Source: Mesorhizobium shangrilense
GTDB lineage: Bacteria; Pseudomonadota; Alphaproteobacteria; Rhizobiales; Rhizobiaceae
Reading direction: 5' to 3'
Assembly: GCF_028826155.1 (NCBI RefSeq)
Contig: NZ_JAQGPN010000001.1
Span: 186,001 to 250,000 of the forward strand
DNA length: 64,000 nucleotides
The notes below the pieces were generated by a model. The model was not told the origin of the DNA. It searched no databases and saw only the letters and a program-made list of their open reading frames with translations. The translations under genes were made by a program, and so were the position numbers. Within the stretch, counting starts at the first letter, position 1. Every line of letters begins with the position of its first letter. Below, in pieces: positions 35,073 through 43,985 of the stretch.

Positions 35073-36149
35073 ATGCTGCGCGAGGACGATCACGCCCCCG
35101 CGCAGCCGGCCGAGGACAGCGAGCGCAGCCGCCTGGACCCCTTCGTGGTCGCAACGGGCGATGCGCCGCCGCGCGACCAGCGCGACTTGATGGAACGGCC
35201 GTTTTTCTCGCTGGCGAAGACCCCGCGCACCAAGCCGATTCTCTACAAGGCCGCCGACATAGAGGTGCAGGTGTTCGGGATGCCCGAACACGGCATGGCG
35301 ACGATATGGGACGCCGATGTGCTGATATGGGCGGCGTCGCAGATCGTCGCGGCCGAGAACAATGGCCTCCGCACGTCGCGCTTCGTCCGGTTCACGCCCT
35401 ACCATCTGTTGCGCGCCATCGGACGCCCAACCGGCAATCACCAATACCGGCTTTTGAAAGCTGCGCTGGCGCGGCTGCAATCCACCGTCATCGCCACCAC
35501 CATTCGCAACGGCCCGCATTGGCGTCGCCGGCAATTCTCTTGGATCAACGAATGGGAGGAAATGACGACGCGCGCCGGCCGCGTCGAGGGCATGGAGTTC
35601 GTCCTGCCCGAATGGTTCTACAACAGCGTTATCGACCGCTCGTTGGTGTTGACCATCGACCCGGCCTATTTCCGGCTGACAGGCGGCATCGAGCGATGGC
35701 TTTACCGCGTCGCCAGAAAGCACGCCGGGCACCAGCGCCATGGCTGGATTTTCGAGGTCGCGCACCTTCATCAGAAATCCGGCAGCCTCGCGCGGCCGTC
35801 CGACTTCGCACTCGACCTTCGCCGGATCGCGGCCCGCCAGAAACTCCCCGGCTACCGCCTCCAGATCGAGCGGGAAGACGGCCGCGAGCTGCTGCGCATC
35901 CGCCCCGATAATTCGTCAACAGGCACTGTTGATAACCCTGTTAATGCCATCGGCAGATCAGGCGCACGGGGTATCGGCACATCGGGCGCACGACTATCGG
36001 CAGATCAGGCGCACGAACCGCAGATAACGCTTTGGCCTGAAACGCGGAATCCGACCGCTAACTTATCTAACAGAGAATCTAACTCTTTTTCTTTGACGCG
36101 CGCGCAGGCGAAGCGTGGTGCCGGTTCTGCCGGGAACGGCGAGCCATGA
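35073..36149 (+). CDS. repA: Replication initiator protein A (RepA)
   Basis: A 358-aa plasmid-type initiator of the RepA/TrfA-like group. Conserved blocks include RDLMERPFFSLAKTPR, GMATIWDADVLIWAASQI, RFTPYHLLRAIGRPTG and DPAYFRLTGGIERWLYRVARKHAG, the last being the winged-helix DNA-binding part. Within the 3' third the DNA has three copies of a 20-bp repeat about 23-24 bp apart, which could be iterons. Its presence suggests that the excised element can replicate. In related elements a parA gene follows; none does here. Confidence 0.9.
   Translation: MLREDDHAPAQPAEDSERSRLDPFVVATGDAPPRDQRDLMERPFFSLAKTPRTKPILYKAADIEVQVFGMPEHGMATIWDADVLIWAASQIVAAENNGLRTSRFVRFTPYHLLRAIGRPTGNHQYRLLKAALARLQSTVIATTIRNGPHWRRRQFSWINEWEEMTTRAGRVEGMEFVLPEWFYNSVIDRSLVLTIDPAYFRLTGGIERWLYRVARKHAGHQRHGWIFEVAHLHQKSGSLARPSDFALDLRRIAARQKLPGYRLQIEREDGRELLRIRPDNSSTGTVDNPVNAIGRSGARGIGTSGARLSADQAHEPQITLWPETRNPTANLSNRESNSFSLTRAQAKRGAGSAGNGEP
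35949..36015 (+). repeat. Three iteron-like direct repeats inside repA
   Basis: Copies at 35949-35968, 35973-35992 and 35996-36015. The first and third are identical (ATCGGCAGATCAGGCGCACG); the middle differs at two positions. The 24- and 23-bp periods put them near two helical turns apart, as in replication-origin iterons, and they encode a Gly/Ala/Ser-rich stretch that is poorly conserved in the family. Confidence 0.65.
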
Positions 36150-36210
36150 CGCCCGCCGTTGACGCAGCGCACGCGCGCAATCCCCACCAGCACATCGCCG
36201 GAGACGCACA

Positions 36211-36729
36211 ATGACCCGTCGCGCCCATCGCAGCGCGCACGGCCGTCCGCTGCCGGACGGGCCTGCGCCCTTCACCACATTGGTCGAGCTGACTTTCGAG
36301 AAACGCCGCATCGAGCATTGGATCAGGTTCGGCCGCAAGAGCTATGAACAGATCATCGACCGCCGCCGTAGCGTCGTCGGCTTCGCGCCGGGCAGCGTCT
36401 TCGCCTTCGTTCGATGGGCGAACGGCGACCATGGCACGGTCGTTTCCCGCATTGACATTGTGCGGGCAATCGGGCGCGGCGAGCCGTTCCAGACATTGCC
36501 ATTCGTCCGCCCCGGTGGCGAAATCCTGTTGCGCCTCGATAGCTGGCCGAGGGTGCAGCGCGGGCTTGCCGCCATCGACGCCGTGGAATCGCTCGGCCTA
36601 GACCCGGCCGACGCCGCGCCCGAGCATTGGCGGCATGTCCACAACCGTTTGACCGCCAATCTGGAGCCGCACGCTTACACGCGCGAGCGACATGCCGCGT
36701 GGCTTCACCGCCGAAGGATCGAGCTATGA
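36211..36729 (+). CDS. DUF2840 family protein
   Basis: A 172-aa protein found next to the S26 peptidase gene in Tra/Trb-type elements. The family pattern LTFEKRRIEHWIRFGRKSYEQI and FAPGSVFAFVRWA is evident. Its function is unknown; the basic character suggests nucleic-acid contact. Its stop overlaps the next start by 4 bp (ATGA). Confidence 0.85.
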   Translation: MTRRAHRSAHGRPLPDGPAPFTTLVELTFEKRRIEHWIRFGRKSYEQIIDRRRSVVGFAPGSVFAFVRWANGDHGTVVSRIDIVRAIGRGEPFQTLPFVRPGGEILLRLDSWPRVQRGLAAIDAVESLGLDPADAAPEHWRHVHNRLTANLEPHAYTRERHAAWLHRRRIEL

Positions 36730-37271
36730 CGCGCCGCTGCACCATCGCGGTGACGGCGCTCGCCGTCATCGGCATCGCCGCCGCCAGCACCGTCGATTGG
36801 CCCGTGAAACTCATCTGGAACGCGACGGCCAGCGCACCCATCGGCTTCTACACCGTCGAGCCGGCCGAGGCGCTCGACGTGCCCGAGCTGGTCGCCGTCG
36901 TGCCGCCCGAGCCGCTCGCCGCCTTCGTGGCCGAGCGCGGCTATGTCGCGCGGGGCGTCCCGCTGTTGAAGCGCGTCCTGGGCTTGCCGGGACAGCGGGT
37001 TTGCCGCTTGCGGTCCACGATCACGGTGAACGGGATCGAGATCGGCGAGGCGCTGGAGCGCGACAGCCTCGGCCGCGATCTGCCCGTTTGGCAGGGCTGC
37101 CGCGTCATCGGCGACGACCAGCTTTTCCTCATGAATTGGGAACTCCGCGACAGCCTCGACGGCCGTTATTTCGGACTCATCCCCGCAGCTTCCGTCATCG
37201 GCCGGGCGGTCCCGCTCTGGACCGATGAGGAAGGAGTCGGCCGCTACGAGTGGCGCGCGCAGACGCACTGA
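36726..37271 (+). CDS. traF: S26-family signal peptidase, TraF-like
   Basis: A 181-aa membrane-bound peptidase, likely for pilin maturation in conjugation. One N-terminal transmembrane helix (IAVTALAVIGIAAAS) is followed by SAPIGFYTVEP with the catalytic Ser, then GVPLLKRVLGLPGQ with the catalytic Lys, and a C-terminal NWELRDSLDGRYFGLIP block. The probable substrate is the TrbC pilin encoded later. The start overlaps the DUF2840 stop; an open frame upstream to 36627 is just shadow. Confidence 0.9.
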   Translation: MTRRCTIAVTALAVIGIAAASTVDWPVKLIWNATASAPIGFYTVEPAEALDVPELVAVVPPEPLAAFVAERGYVARGVPLLKRVLGLPGQRVCRLRSTITVNGIEIGEALERDSLGRDLPVWQGCRVIGDDQLFLMNWELRDSLDGRYFGLIPAASVIGRAVPLWTDEEGVGRYEWRAQTH

Positions 37272-37307
37272 AACCATGCCCCGAAAGCCAATCACAGGAG
37301 ATTTCCC

Positions 37308-37643
37308 ATGGCAGAGATAGGCACGTTCACCCGCACCGAAACCGGCTACGCCGGGAAGCTTCATTCGTTCGGACTCCACGAAAATCTGTTCATCGTCCTG
37401 GCCAAGCCGAGCGACATGAAAAACGCGCCCGACTATCGCCTGCGCCTCGATAGCGAGGACGGCCCGGACGCCGGCCCCGCATGGAAAGACTCCAGCGAAA
37501 ATGCCGGCGACTTCGTGTCGATGAGACTGGAAGGACCGATCTTCCCGTTCCCGATCCGCGCCAAGCTGTTCCAGTCCAACGACGATCCTTCGGTCTGGAC
37601 CCTGCGTTGGAAGCACCCCCGGAAAGTCGTGGATGAGGAATGA
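37308..37643 (+). CDS. DUF736 family protein
   Basis: A 111-aa protein of the DUF736 family, typical of these elements and of rhizobial plasmids. It starts IGTFTRTETGYAGKLHSFGL and ends WTLRWKHPRK. Function unknown; the small single domain is probably nucleic-acid or protein binding. AGGAG precedes the start and the stop overlaps the next start (ATGA). Confidence 0.9.
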   Translation: MAEIGTFTRTETGYAGKLHSFGLHENLFIVLAKPSDMKNAPDYRLRLDSEDGPDAGPAWKDSSENAGDFVSMRLEGPIFPFPIRAKLFQSNDDPSVWTLRWKHPRKVVDEE

Positions 37644-38569
37644 CGGCCGCGCTCGTCCGGCCCGCCGTTCGGTCCAAGATCGTCACCCCTTTGTTCGCGG
37701 AAAAGCCGTCTCATCCCTTCGTCCCGCTCGAAGACCGGACGGCCGGCGCGCGCAGCGAAGGTCAGGGGCGGCCATCGGCCGGCGCTTGCGCCTTGCCCTT
37801 GACCGCAGCGCGCACGCTGGCAGGCTGGCGGCGAAGCGGAGACAGGCAGGCATGGCGTTGTGCCGTCCTGCTGGCCGGCGCGCTTTTCGTTTGCGTCGGA
37901 TCGGGCATGGCGGTCGCGCAATCCGCGCCCGTCGAGCGTCCGGCCGCCGCCCATCCCTACGCAGCCCATATCGCCGAGGCGTCGCAGCGTTTCGGCATAC
38001 CGGAACATTGGATCGTCGCGGTGCTAAGCGCCGAGAGCGCAGGCGATGTGCACGCGATTTCGTCGGCCGGCGCGATGGGGTTGATGCAGGTGATGCCCGC
38101 AACATGGGCGGGCCTGCACATCCGCTACGGCCTCGGCCGCGATCCCTACGACCCGCGCGGCAACATCCTCGCCGGCACGGCCTACCTGCGCGAGATGTGG
38201 GACCGCTACGGCAATGTCGCGGCGATGCTGGCGGCCTACAATGCCGGTCCCGGCCGCTACGACGAATATCTTGCGACCGGCCGCAACCTGCCGGCCGAAA
38301 CGCGGGCCTATGTCGCCGCGCTCGCGCCGATCCTCGGCGGCGCGGCTGCAACCGAACCGCCGTCATCGGCACCGCCACCGCCGCCAGATTGGCGCGAGGC
38401 ACCGCTGTTCGTTATGCGTCCGGGCGACGCGCGGGCTGTCGCCGCGCCGCCGTCCGACGCACGATCCGGCGATGGCCGCGCGACCGTTCCGGCGCCCGAT
38501 CCCGTCGATGCGGAGTCGCAGGACGGTAGCATTTTCGTGGCGAGCGCCAGCGACGGGGGAACGCCATGA
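37640..38569 (+). CDS. Lytic transglycosylase of the transfer system
   Basis: A 309-aa periplasmic murein-cleaving enzyme that opens the cell wall for the mating channel. A long N-terminal leader ends in a transmembrane/signal segment (AVLLAGALFVCVGSGMAVAQ, about 74-93). The SLT fold follows with catalytic Glu in AVLSAESAGDVHAISSAGA, GLMQVMPATW, and AAYNAGPGRYDEY. The C-terminal 70 residues are Pro/Ala-rich. A diverged copy of this tail persists as a remnant at 40961-41137. Confidence 0.9.
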   Translation: MTAALVRPAVRSKIVTPLFAEKPSHPFVPLEDRTAGARSEGQGRPSAGACALPLTAARTLAGWRRSGDRQAWRCAVLLAGALFVCVGSGMAVAQSAPVERPAAAHPYAAHIAEASQRFGIPEHWIVAVLSAESAGDVHAISSAGAMGLMQVMPATWAGLHIRYGLGRDPYDPRGNILAGTAYLREMWDRYGNVAAMLAAYNAGPGRYDEYLATGRNLPAETRAYVAALAPILGGAAATEPPSSAPPPPPDWREAPLFVMRPGDARAVAAPPSDARSGDGRATVPAPDPVDAESQDGSIFVASASDGGTP

Positions 38570-38882
38570 GGGCGGCGTTCCCGCGCTCGGCGGCTTTGGT
38601 TTCGGCATCCGGTCGGGCAGGTTTGCGCCCGGCAGGATTCCGGGCTGGAGAGGCAGAAAAGACAGAAAGGGCGGAGGGCAAGATTAAAGAAGACGGCACC
38701 ATATCGGGCCGCTTCTGGAAATTGTTGTTGTCTGCACACTGGTTAGGTCGCCGGTTCCGGCACCATGGTTTTGAGGGGCCGGGTGCCGCGATTTCGCGCA
38801 AAGCCTTAGCTTTGCATGGTTTCGAGCGGCACCATAGGCCCATATCGGCCTGTTTTCGGCGGTTTTGGCTGGAGCCGCGCCC
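38570..38882 (+). other. Putative oriT region before the relaxase gene
   Basis: About 310 bp non-coding. It holds a perfect hairpin GCAAAGC-CTTA-GCTTTGC (38798-38815) and three occurrences of GGCACCAT (about 38694, 38759 and 38830). Transfer origins of MOB(P)/VirD2-type systems commonly lie just upstream of the relaxase and carry such inverted repeats. I cannot point to the nic site. Confidence 0.5.
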
Positions 38883-40937
38883 ATGAGCGCCGACGACGAA
38901 AACCGCTTCCGTCCGAAGCCCGGCCGCATCCGATCCGACACGCCGAAGGCCGGGAGGTCCAAGAGCTTTTTCACGCAGGTTAAGAAGATCACCCGCCAGC
39001 ATCAGGCAGCGGCCTCCCGCGATCCTTCCATGCCGTCATCCGCTCGCCCGTCATCGCCGGGGCGGTCCCGCGCCATGGTCGCCAGCGGCAAGGGCGTGAA
39101 GCGCGGCCGGGGCGCGAGCTTCGTGCGTGCCCGCAACATCTCCGGCCAATGGCATCATCGCCAGCCCGGCAGCCGCCGCGTGATCGTCAAGCAGCGTAGC
39201 GTCCGGGCCGCGTGGAAGGGCGGCCGCGCCCGCGCGCATCTGCGCTATGTCCAGCGCGACGGCACGTCACGCGACGGCGAGCAGGGCCGGCTCTATTCGG
39301 CGACCGAGGACCGCGCCGATGGTGACGCCTTCCTTGATCGCGGCAAGGACGACCGCCACCAATTCAGATTCATCGTCTCGCCCGAGGATGGCGCGGAGCT
39401 ATCGGACCTCACGCCCTACACCCGCGATTTCATGAAACAGGTGGAAGCGGACCTCGGCACGAAACTCGATTGGGTTGCCGTCAATCACTACAACACCGGC
39501 CATCCCCATGTGCATGTCATCGTCAACGGCCGCGACGATACCGGCGGGGATCTAGTCATCAACGGCGACTACCTTTCCGCTGGCCTGCGCGAGCGCGCCA
39601 GCGAGCTTGCCGGTCTGGAACTCGGCCCCGTCACCGAAATCGAGCAGACCCGCAAGCTGTCGGACGAAATCGACCAGGACCGTTTCACCCGGATCGACCA
39701 TGCCATGACCGAGGAAGCCGATGCCCGTTTCCTCGACCTGCGCCATGAACCGGCAGAGCCGAAGCGGCAGTTCGAGCGGGCACTGCGCCTGCGCCGTCTC
39801 GGCAAGCTGGAGAAGATGGGGCTGGCGACCGAGCACGCGCCGGCCGTTTGGGAATTGAGCAAGGACATGGAGCCGGCCCTGCGCGAGCTTGGCGAGCGTG
39901 GCGACATTATCCGCACCATGCAGAAGGCGCTCGGCCCGCAGGGCGGCGAACGCGATCCCATGAGCTTCCAAATCCATGACGGAGCGCCCGAGACGCCCAT
40001 CGTCGGCCGGGTCGTGGACAAGCACCTTTCCGACGAGTTGGGCGAAGACCTGACCATAGTATTGGACGGGATCGACGGGCGGACGCACCACATTGCCGGC
40101 ATCGCGCCCGAGCGGTTGGAGGACACCCGCATCGGCAGCATCATCGAGATCGGCCCGGCCGAGGCGGCAGCCCGGCCGTCCGACCGCACCATCACCGCCA
40201 TCGCCGAGGACGGCATCTATCGGCCGAGCCGTCATCGGGAGCAGGCGAAATTCGAGGGCTGCGTTCCGGGCGGCGACTATGAGGGCTATGTCGATGCCCA
40301 TGTCCGGCGGCTGGAGGCATTGCGCTGGGCCGGCATCGTCGAGCGCATCGACACCGATCAATGGCGCATCCCCGATGATCTGGTCAGCCGCGCCGCCGCC
40401 CATGACGCCGGCCGCGACAGACAGGCCAGCGTGCGCGTCCTTTCCCCGTTCGATCTAGGCAAGCAGATCGGATCGGACGGCGCGACATGGCTGGACCGCC
40501 GATTGATACATGGCGAAACGGCCGACCTTGCGTCGGTCGGTTTCGGCCAGCAGGTGCGCGAGGCGATAGACCAGCGCCGCGAGCATCATATCGAACAGGG
40601 CGACGCCACCCGAGCACGGAACGGCCGCATCTTCTATCGGCGTAGCCTTCTCGCCACGCTGCGCGAGCGCGAGGTTGCCCGCGTCGGCGCGGAGATAGCC
40701 GAGAGCAAGGGGCTGCCGTTCCGCGCCGCCAAGGACGGCGAGAATGTGAGCGGGAAGTTCACCGGCACCGTGCAGCTATCGGGGGGCAAGTTCGCCGTGG
40801 TCGAAAAGAGCCATGAGTTCACACTTGTCCCGTGGCGGCCGGTCATCGACCGTCAGCTCGGCCGCGAGGTCATGGGCGTCGTGCAAGGCGGATCAGTGTC
40901 GTGGCAGTTGGGAAGACAAAGGGGACTAGGAATATGA
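38883..40937 (+). CDS. VirD2-type relaxase, DUF3363
   Basis: A 684-aa relaxase that nicks oriT and pilots the strand into the recipient. The N-terminus is highly basic. The catalytic part has RAHLRYVQRDGT and the His triad NHYNTGHPHVHVIVNG, followed by the DUF3363 region through to GRQRGLGI. A nucleophilic Tyr should lie early in the nuclease domain, but I cannot assign it with certainty. The start at 38883 is the first ATG; the frame also allows a TTG at 38865. Confidence 0.9.
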   Translation: MSADDENRFRPKPGRIRSDTPKAGRSKSFFTQVKKITRQHQAAASRDPSMPSSARPSSPGRSRAMVASGKGVKRGRGASFVRARNISGQWHHRQPGSRRVIVKQRSVRAAWKGGRARAHLRYVQRDGTSRDGEQGRLYSATEDRADGDAFLDRGKDDRHQFRFIVSPEDGAELSDLTPYTRDFMKQVEADLGTKLDWVAVNHYNTGHPHVHVIVNGRDDTGGDLVINGDYLSAGLRERASELAGLELGPVTEIEQTRKLSDEIDQDRFTRIDHAMTEEADARFLDLRHEPAEPKRQFERALRLRRLGKLEKMGLATEHAPAVWELSKDMEPALRELGERGDIIRTMQKALGPQGGERDPMSFQIHDGAPETPIVGRVVDKHLSDELGEDLTIVLDGIDGRTHHIAGIAPERLEDTRIGSIIEIGPAEAAARPSDRTITAIAEDGIYRPSRHREQAKFEGCVPGGDYEGYVDAHVRRLEALRWAGIVERIDTDQWRIPDDLVSRAAAHDAGRDRQASVRVLSPFDLGKQIGSDGATWLDRRLIHGETADLASVGFGQQVREAIDQRREHHIEQGDATRARNGRIFYRRSLLATLREREVARVGAEIAESKGLPFRAAKDGENVSGKFTGTVQLSGGKFAVVEKSHEFTLVPWRPVIDRQLGREVMGVVQGGSVSWQLGRQRGLGI

Positions 40938-40960
40938 TGGCGAGACGGGAGGCGGCCGCG

Positions 40961-41137
40961 CGATTGGCGAGGCACCGCTTTTCGTCATGCGTTCGGGCGA
41001 CACGTGCAGTGTCATCGCGCTACCATCCGACGCATATCCCAACGACGCCCGCGCGACCGTTCCAAAGCGCGATTCCGCCCGATGCAGAGCCGCATGACGG
41101 GACCATTTCCGTCGCCGACGCGAGCGGTTCGAGAGGG
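40961..41137 (+). pseudogene. Remnant of a second lytic transglycosylase C-terminus
   Basis: The stretch reads GEAPLFVMRSGDTCSVIALPSDA and then, after a frame change, IPPDAEPHDGTISVADASG. This parallels REAPLFVMRPGDARAV and PDPVDAESQDGSIFVASASDGG at 38389-38563. It is diverged, lacks the catalytic domain and is frameshifted, so it is the residue of an old duplication or of a recombined related element. Confidence 0.7.
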
Positions 41138-41195
41138 CGGCCCGGCCGGTTTCATTTGCAACATCATGATCTCCACCATTCCATCATCCTAGTGG

Positions 41196-42365
41196 TCATT
41201 GCGGTTTCGCTTGTGTCAGGATGCCGATGACTCCCTCACGGAGGTCCTCGAACACTTGAGGGTCCGCAGAGGCATTGTAGAGCAGGGCTACGCCCAGCTC
41301 CTCGTCGGGCAGAAGCATCAGATCGGCCCGAAACGACTCCAGATCGCCCCAATTATTAACGACCAAGGGTGAGGCGTCGGCATCAAGCACCACCCAGCCC
41401 ATCGCGTAGGGGCTAGCAATGCCACGTGCCGGCGTGTGCATTGTTGTGATGCTTCTGGGGCTGGCCAGCGTATGGTTGCCGAAAACGCCATCCTGGATCT
41501 GCATAATCAGGTAATTTCCGAGATCCCGTACAGTCGAAACGATTCCGCCCGAGCCGCCCAGGTAACCCTGCTCGTGAACCTGTATCATCATGCCATCGTG
41601 GAACCGATAGCCCTGCGCGAGAGCTTGGGCTTCACCAGGTGCATCCTCAGCCCTCACTACGGAAAAGCTGTCTTTCATCTCTAGCGGCGCAAACACGTTG
41701 GATTCGAGATAATCCTCGAACGTGGACCCACCAACCACTTCTACGAGCCGCGCGGCGATCCCGTAATTGGGATCGAAATAATCGAACTGTTCGCCCGGCG
41801 CGCTCGTTGGAGTGACATCCTTTATGAGTACCAACAGCTCTTCCGTTGACCTCGGCTGCTGCTGAGGTGCCACAGCGGCAAACCCTTCATAGGAGAGGCC
41901 GCTGGTCTGGTTGAGCAGATGGCGAACGGTCACTTGCTCGGCATGTCCCGATGCCACCGTTTCGAAATCCGGAATATAGTCGACCACCGGCGTATCGAGT
42001 CCAACCGCACCGGCCTCTACGAGCTGCATCACCGCGAGAGCGGTGAACGACTTGCTGACCGAGGCGACGTAAAATTGCGTGTCAGGCGTAACGAGCTCTC
42101 CTTCACGTGCCTCGCCGTAACCGGCCAGATGGACGATCTGTCCGCCATGGATAATGACGAGCGCGGCGCCCGGAAGCCCAGTTTTGTCGAGTCGCTCTCT
42201 CATAAAGGTGTCTATTGCCGGGATATTGAAAGCGTGCTGGTGTTCGGTTCTCAAAGGACTCGACTGGGCAAGAGTGGCTGGCGCATATGCTATGGACGCC
42301 CCCATCATGCTCAGAATTACAAGGGCGAACGATGCTGGGTGTACCCCCGGTTTTGACGTAATCAT
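41196..42365 (-). CDS. Serine hydrolase (class C beta-lactamase/PBP fold)
   Basis: A 389-aa exported enzyme. The signal peptide ends near TLAQ (residues 1-34). The SxxK nucleophile motif is SVSKSF; a YxN-like position reads DYFDPNYG (Tyr-Phe-Asp, or PNYG further on); near the C-terminus NNWGDLESF stands where HxG/KTG is expected. This fits esterase or D-aminopeptidase-type members better than a true AmpC beta-lactamase, so an antibiotic-resistance role should not be assumed. It is cargo between relaxase and the LysR/traG block, on the opposite strand. Confidence 0.82.
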   Translation of the reverse strand: MITSKPGVHPASFALVILSMMGASIAYAPATLAQSSPLRTEHQHAFNIPAIDTFMRERLDKTGLPGAALVIIHGGQIVHLAGYGEAREGELVTPDTQFYVASVSKSFTALAVMQLVEAGAVGLDTPVVDYIPDFETVASGHAEQVTVRHLLNQTSGLSYEGFAAVAPQQQPRSTEELLVLIKDVTPTSAPGEQFDYFDPNYGIAARLVEVVGGSTFEDYLESNVFAPLEMKDSFSVVRAEDAPGEAQALAQGYRFHDGMMIQVHEQGYLGGSGGIVSTVRDLGNYLIMQIQDGVFGNHTLASPRSITTMHTPARGIASPYAMGWVVLDADASPLVVNNWGDLESFRADLMLLPDEELGVALLYNASADPQVFEDLREGVIGILTQAKPQ

Positions 42366-42522
42366 CGCGTCTCCAGATGAAGTTATAAATTAAAAAAAAA
42401 GGCTTGTGGCAGGCGATCGCAAGGGAGCCAACAGCGCTGTGAAAACCGTCAGGCGTTAAAGTACGCCACTTAACGGCGGAAGCGGGGAACATGGAAACTA
42501 GGCCAGCTTCGCCCTCAATGCC

Positions 42523-43095
42523 TCAAAGCTTGGCGAGATAATTCACGCTCATTTCCGTCTTGCCAGAGGGAACAATCTCCGGTCGGGCCATGCCCACCTG
42601 CTCAAACCCGGCTTTGAGAAGAACTATTTCAGATGCAGGATTGTCTTGAACCGTTCGAGCACGGAGCCTTTTCAAGCCGAGCTTGCGAGCCATTTCCATG
42701 GTAAGCGAGAGCGCCCGGCCCGATATCTTCCGGCCGCGATGCTCGGGGGCGACCCAATAGCCAATCTCCGCGTCATCCGGCTTGACGTCAAAGACTACTA
42801 GACTTCCAAGGAACGAGTCCGAGGTCGCATCCGAAATTGTCAGGACTGCCAAGGTCCCGTCACGCAATCCATCTGCAATTACGCCCCGGATCATGTCCCG
42901 AACGATCTGCGGCGTATATTCGTCCAACGGCAGGTGAGCGAAGTGCTTGACCGAAGCATCGTTCGTCCCGGCAGCATATGCTTCCGCATCTGCATCCGAC
43001 ATGGCTCTGATCGTCACCACGCCATCGGAGATCGGCAAGACGGCGAGGAATTTTCGATCTGCCAAGCCGCCAAGGGTATCGTTTTGATTGCTCAT
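42523..43095 (-). CDS. GNAT N-acetyltransferase (RimJ/RimL-like)
   Basis: A 190-aa acetyltransferase. The acetyl-CoA binding motif appears as IGYWVAPEHRGRKISGRALSL, followed by AFRV-like ARTVQDNPASEIVLLKAGF, the pattern of ribosomal-protein or amino-group acetylases. The start is placed at 43095; a longer frame reaches 43446 across the divergent tetR start and is unlikely. It is divergent from a TetR regulator with a palindrome in between, so the pair is probably a small regulated cargo unit. Confidence 0.82.
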   Translation of the reverse strand: MSNQNDTLGGLADRKFLAVLPISDGVVTIRAMSDADAEAYAAGTNDASVKHFAHLPLDEYTPQIVRDMIRGVIADGLRDGTLAVLTISDATSDSFLGSLVVFDVKPDDAEIGYWVAPEHRGRKISGRALSLTMEMARKLGLKRLRARTVQDNPASEIVLLKAGFEQVGMARPEIVPSGKTEMSVNYLAKL

Positions 43096-43213
43096 TCTTG
43101 CTTCCACTCTTTTCTCGATTGCTTCCATCTTCGGCGCAATGCAGCGCCCGCCATCTGTGGCGCGGCGTTCCGATGGACCCGCCACACAGCGCAATAGATC
43201 AATGATCGTTGAC

Positions 43214-43228
43214 TCGAACAATGTTCGA
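43214..43228. promoter_or_regulatory. Palindromic operator between GNAT and TetR genes
   Basis: TCGAAC-AAT-GTTCGA is a perfect 6-bp-arm palindrome between the divergent starts at 43095 and 43283. This is the usual place and form for a TetR-family operator. Confidence 0.6.
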
Positions 43229-43282
43229 TTGATAGAGTGATGCACTAGGACACGCTCGACTGTCAAGGTTGTAGGAGTTGGA

Positions 43283-43975
43283 ATGGCTAAGAACGGACCA
43301 TCGCAGGCGGAGCGCGGTTCCTCGACGATTTGGCTGAAACCAGCCAAGCGAGTACGCGACGTTCCCGCGCTGACGCGGGATCGCATCGTCCAAGCCGCTG
43401 TCGAGATACTAGACATGCGGGGCCAAGACGGCCTGACGATCCGCAAACTGGCGGAACATCTGAACGCTGGTGCCGCATCCCTCTACTGGCATGTCGAGAC
43501 ACGCGACGATGTGCTTGAACTGGCACTGGACAACGTTCTCGGTGAAATCCCCCTGCCAACAGAACCGTTGAAATGGGACAAGGAGTTGGTCCGCTTCCTG
43601 ACAAAATGGCGGCAGACGCTTCTACGGCATCCTTGGTCAACCAGCCTATTCGGCTTCCGGCCGCTGCTCGGTCCCAATGCCTTGGTCCGATCCGAACATC
43701 TTCGTGTAACCCTCGCAGGGGCAGGATTGCCGAAGGCCGACGTTATCCATGCGGGATACACATTATCGAACTTCATGCTCGGATCGGTCGCGACGCAAGT
43801 AGCGTGGCAAGCCGGCGACGAAGCTGCAACCCGTGCGCGCGTCGCCACTTTCCTTCGAAATCACGCGACCGAATATCCAGCCCTTTCCTCGCAGATCGAG
43901 AGCGAACCCGATGATTGGGACGAGAGCTTTTCGCATGGGCTAGGCTGGATAATCCGTTCCTTCGCTACCTTATAG
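43283..43975 (+). CDS. TetR-family transcriptional regulator
   Basis: A 230-aa repressor. LTRDRIVQAAVEILDMRGQD and LTIRKLAEHLNAGAASLYWHV form the TetR N-terminal HTH; the C-terminal domain resembles that of TetR-class tetracycline-type repressors. It probably controls the divergent GNAT gene and perhaps the serine hydrolase beyond it. No tetracycline pump is encoded nearby. Confidence 0.88.
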   Translation: MAKNGPSQAERGSSTIWLKPAKRVRDVPALTRDRIVQAAVEILDMRGQDGLTIRKLAEHLNAGAASLYWHVETRDDVLELALDNVLGEIPLPTEPLKWDKELVRFLTKWRQTLLRHPWSTSLFGFRPLLGPNALVRSEHLRVTLAGAGLPKADVIHAGYTLSNFMLGSVATQVAWQAGDEAATRARVATFLRNHATEYPALSSQIESEPDDWDESFSHGLGWIIRSFATL

Positions 43976-43985
43976 GGTGGCGAAT

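Noticed and set aside
41196..42365. Antibiotic-resistance beta-lactamase
   Set aside because: SxxK is present, but the YxN and KTG/HxG motifs are not standard for AmpC; esterase or peptidase-type serine hydrolase is more likely.
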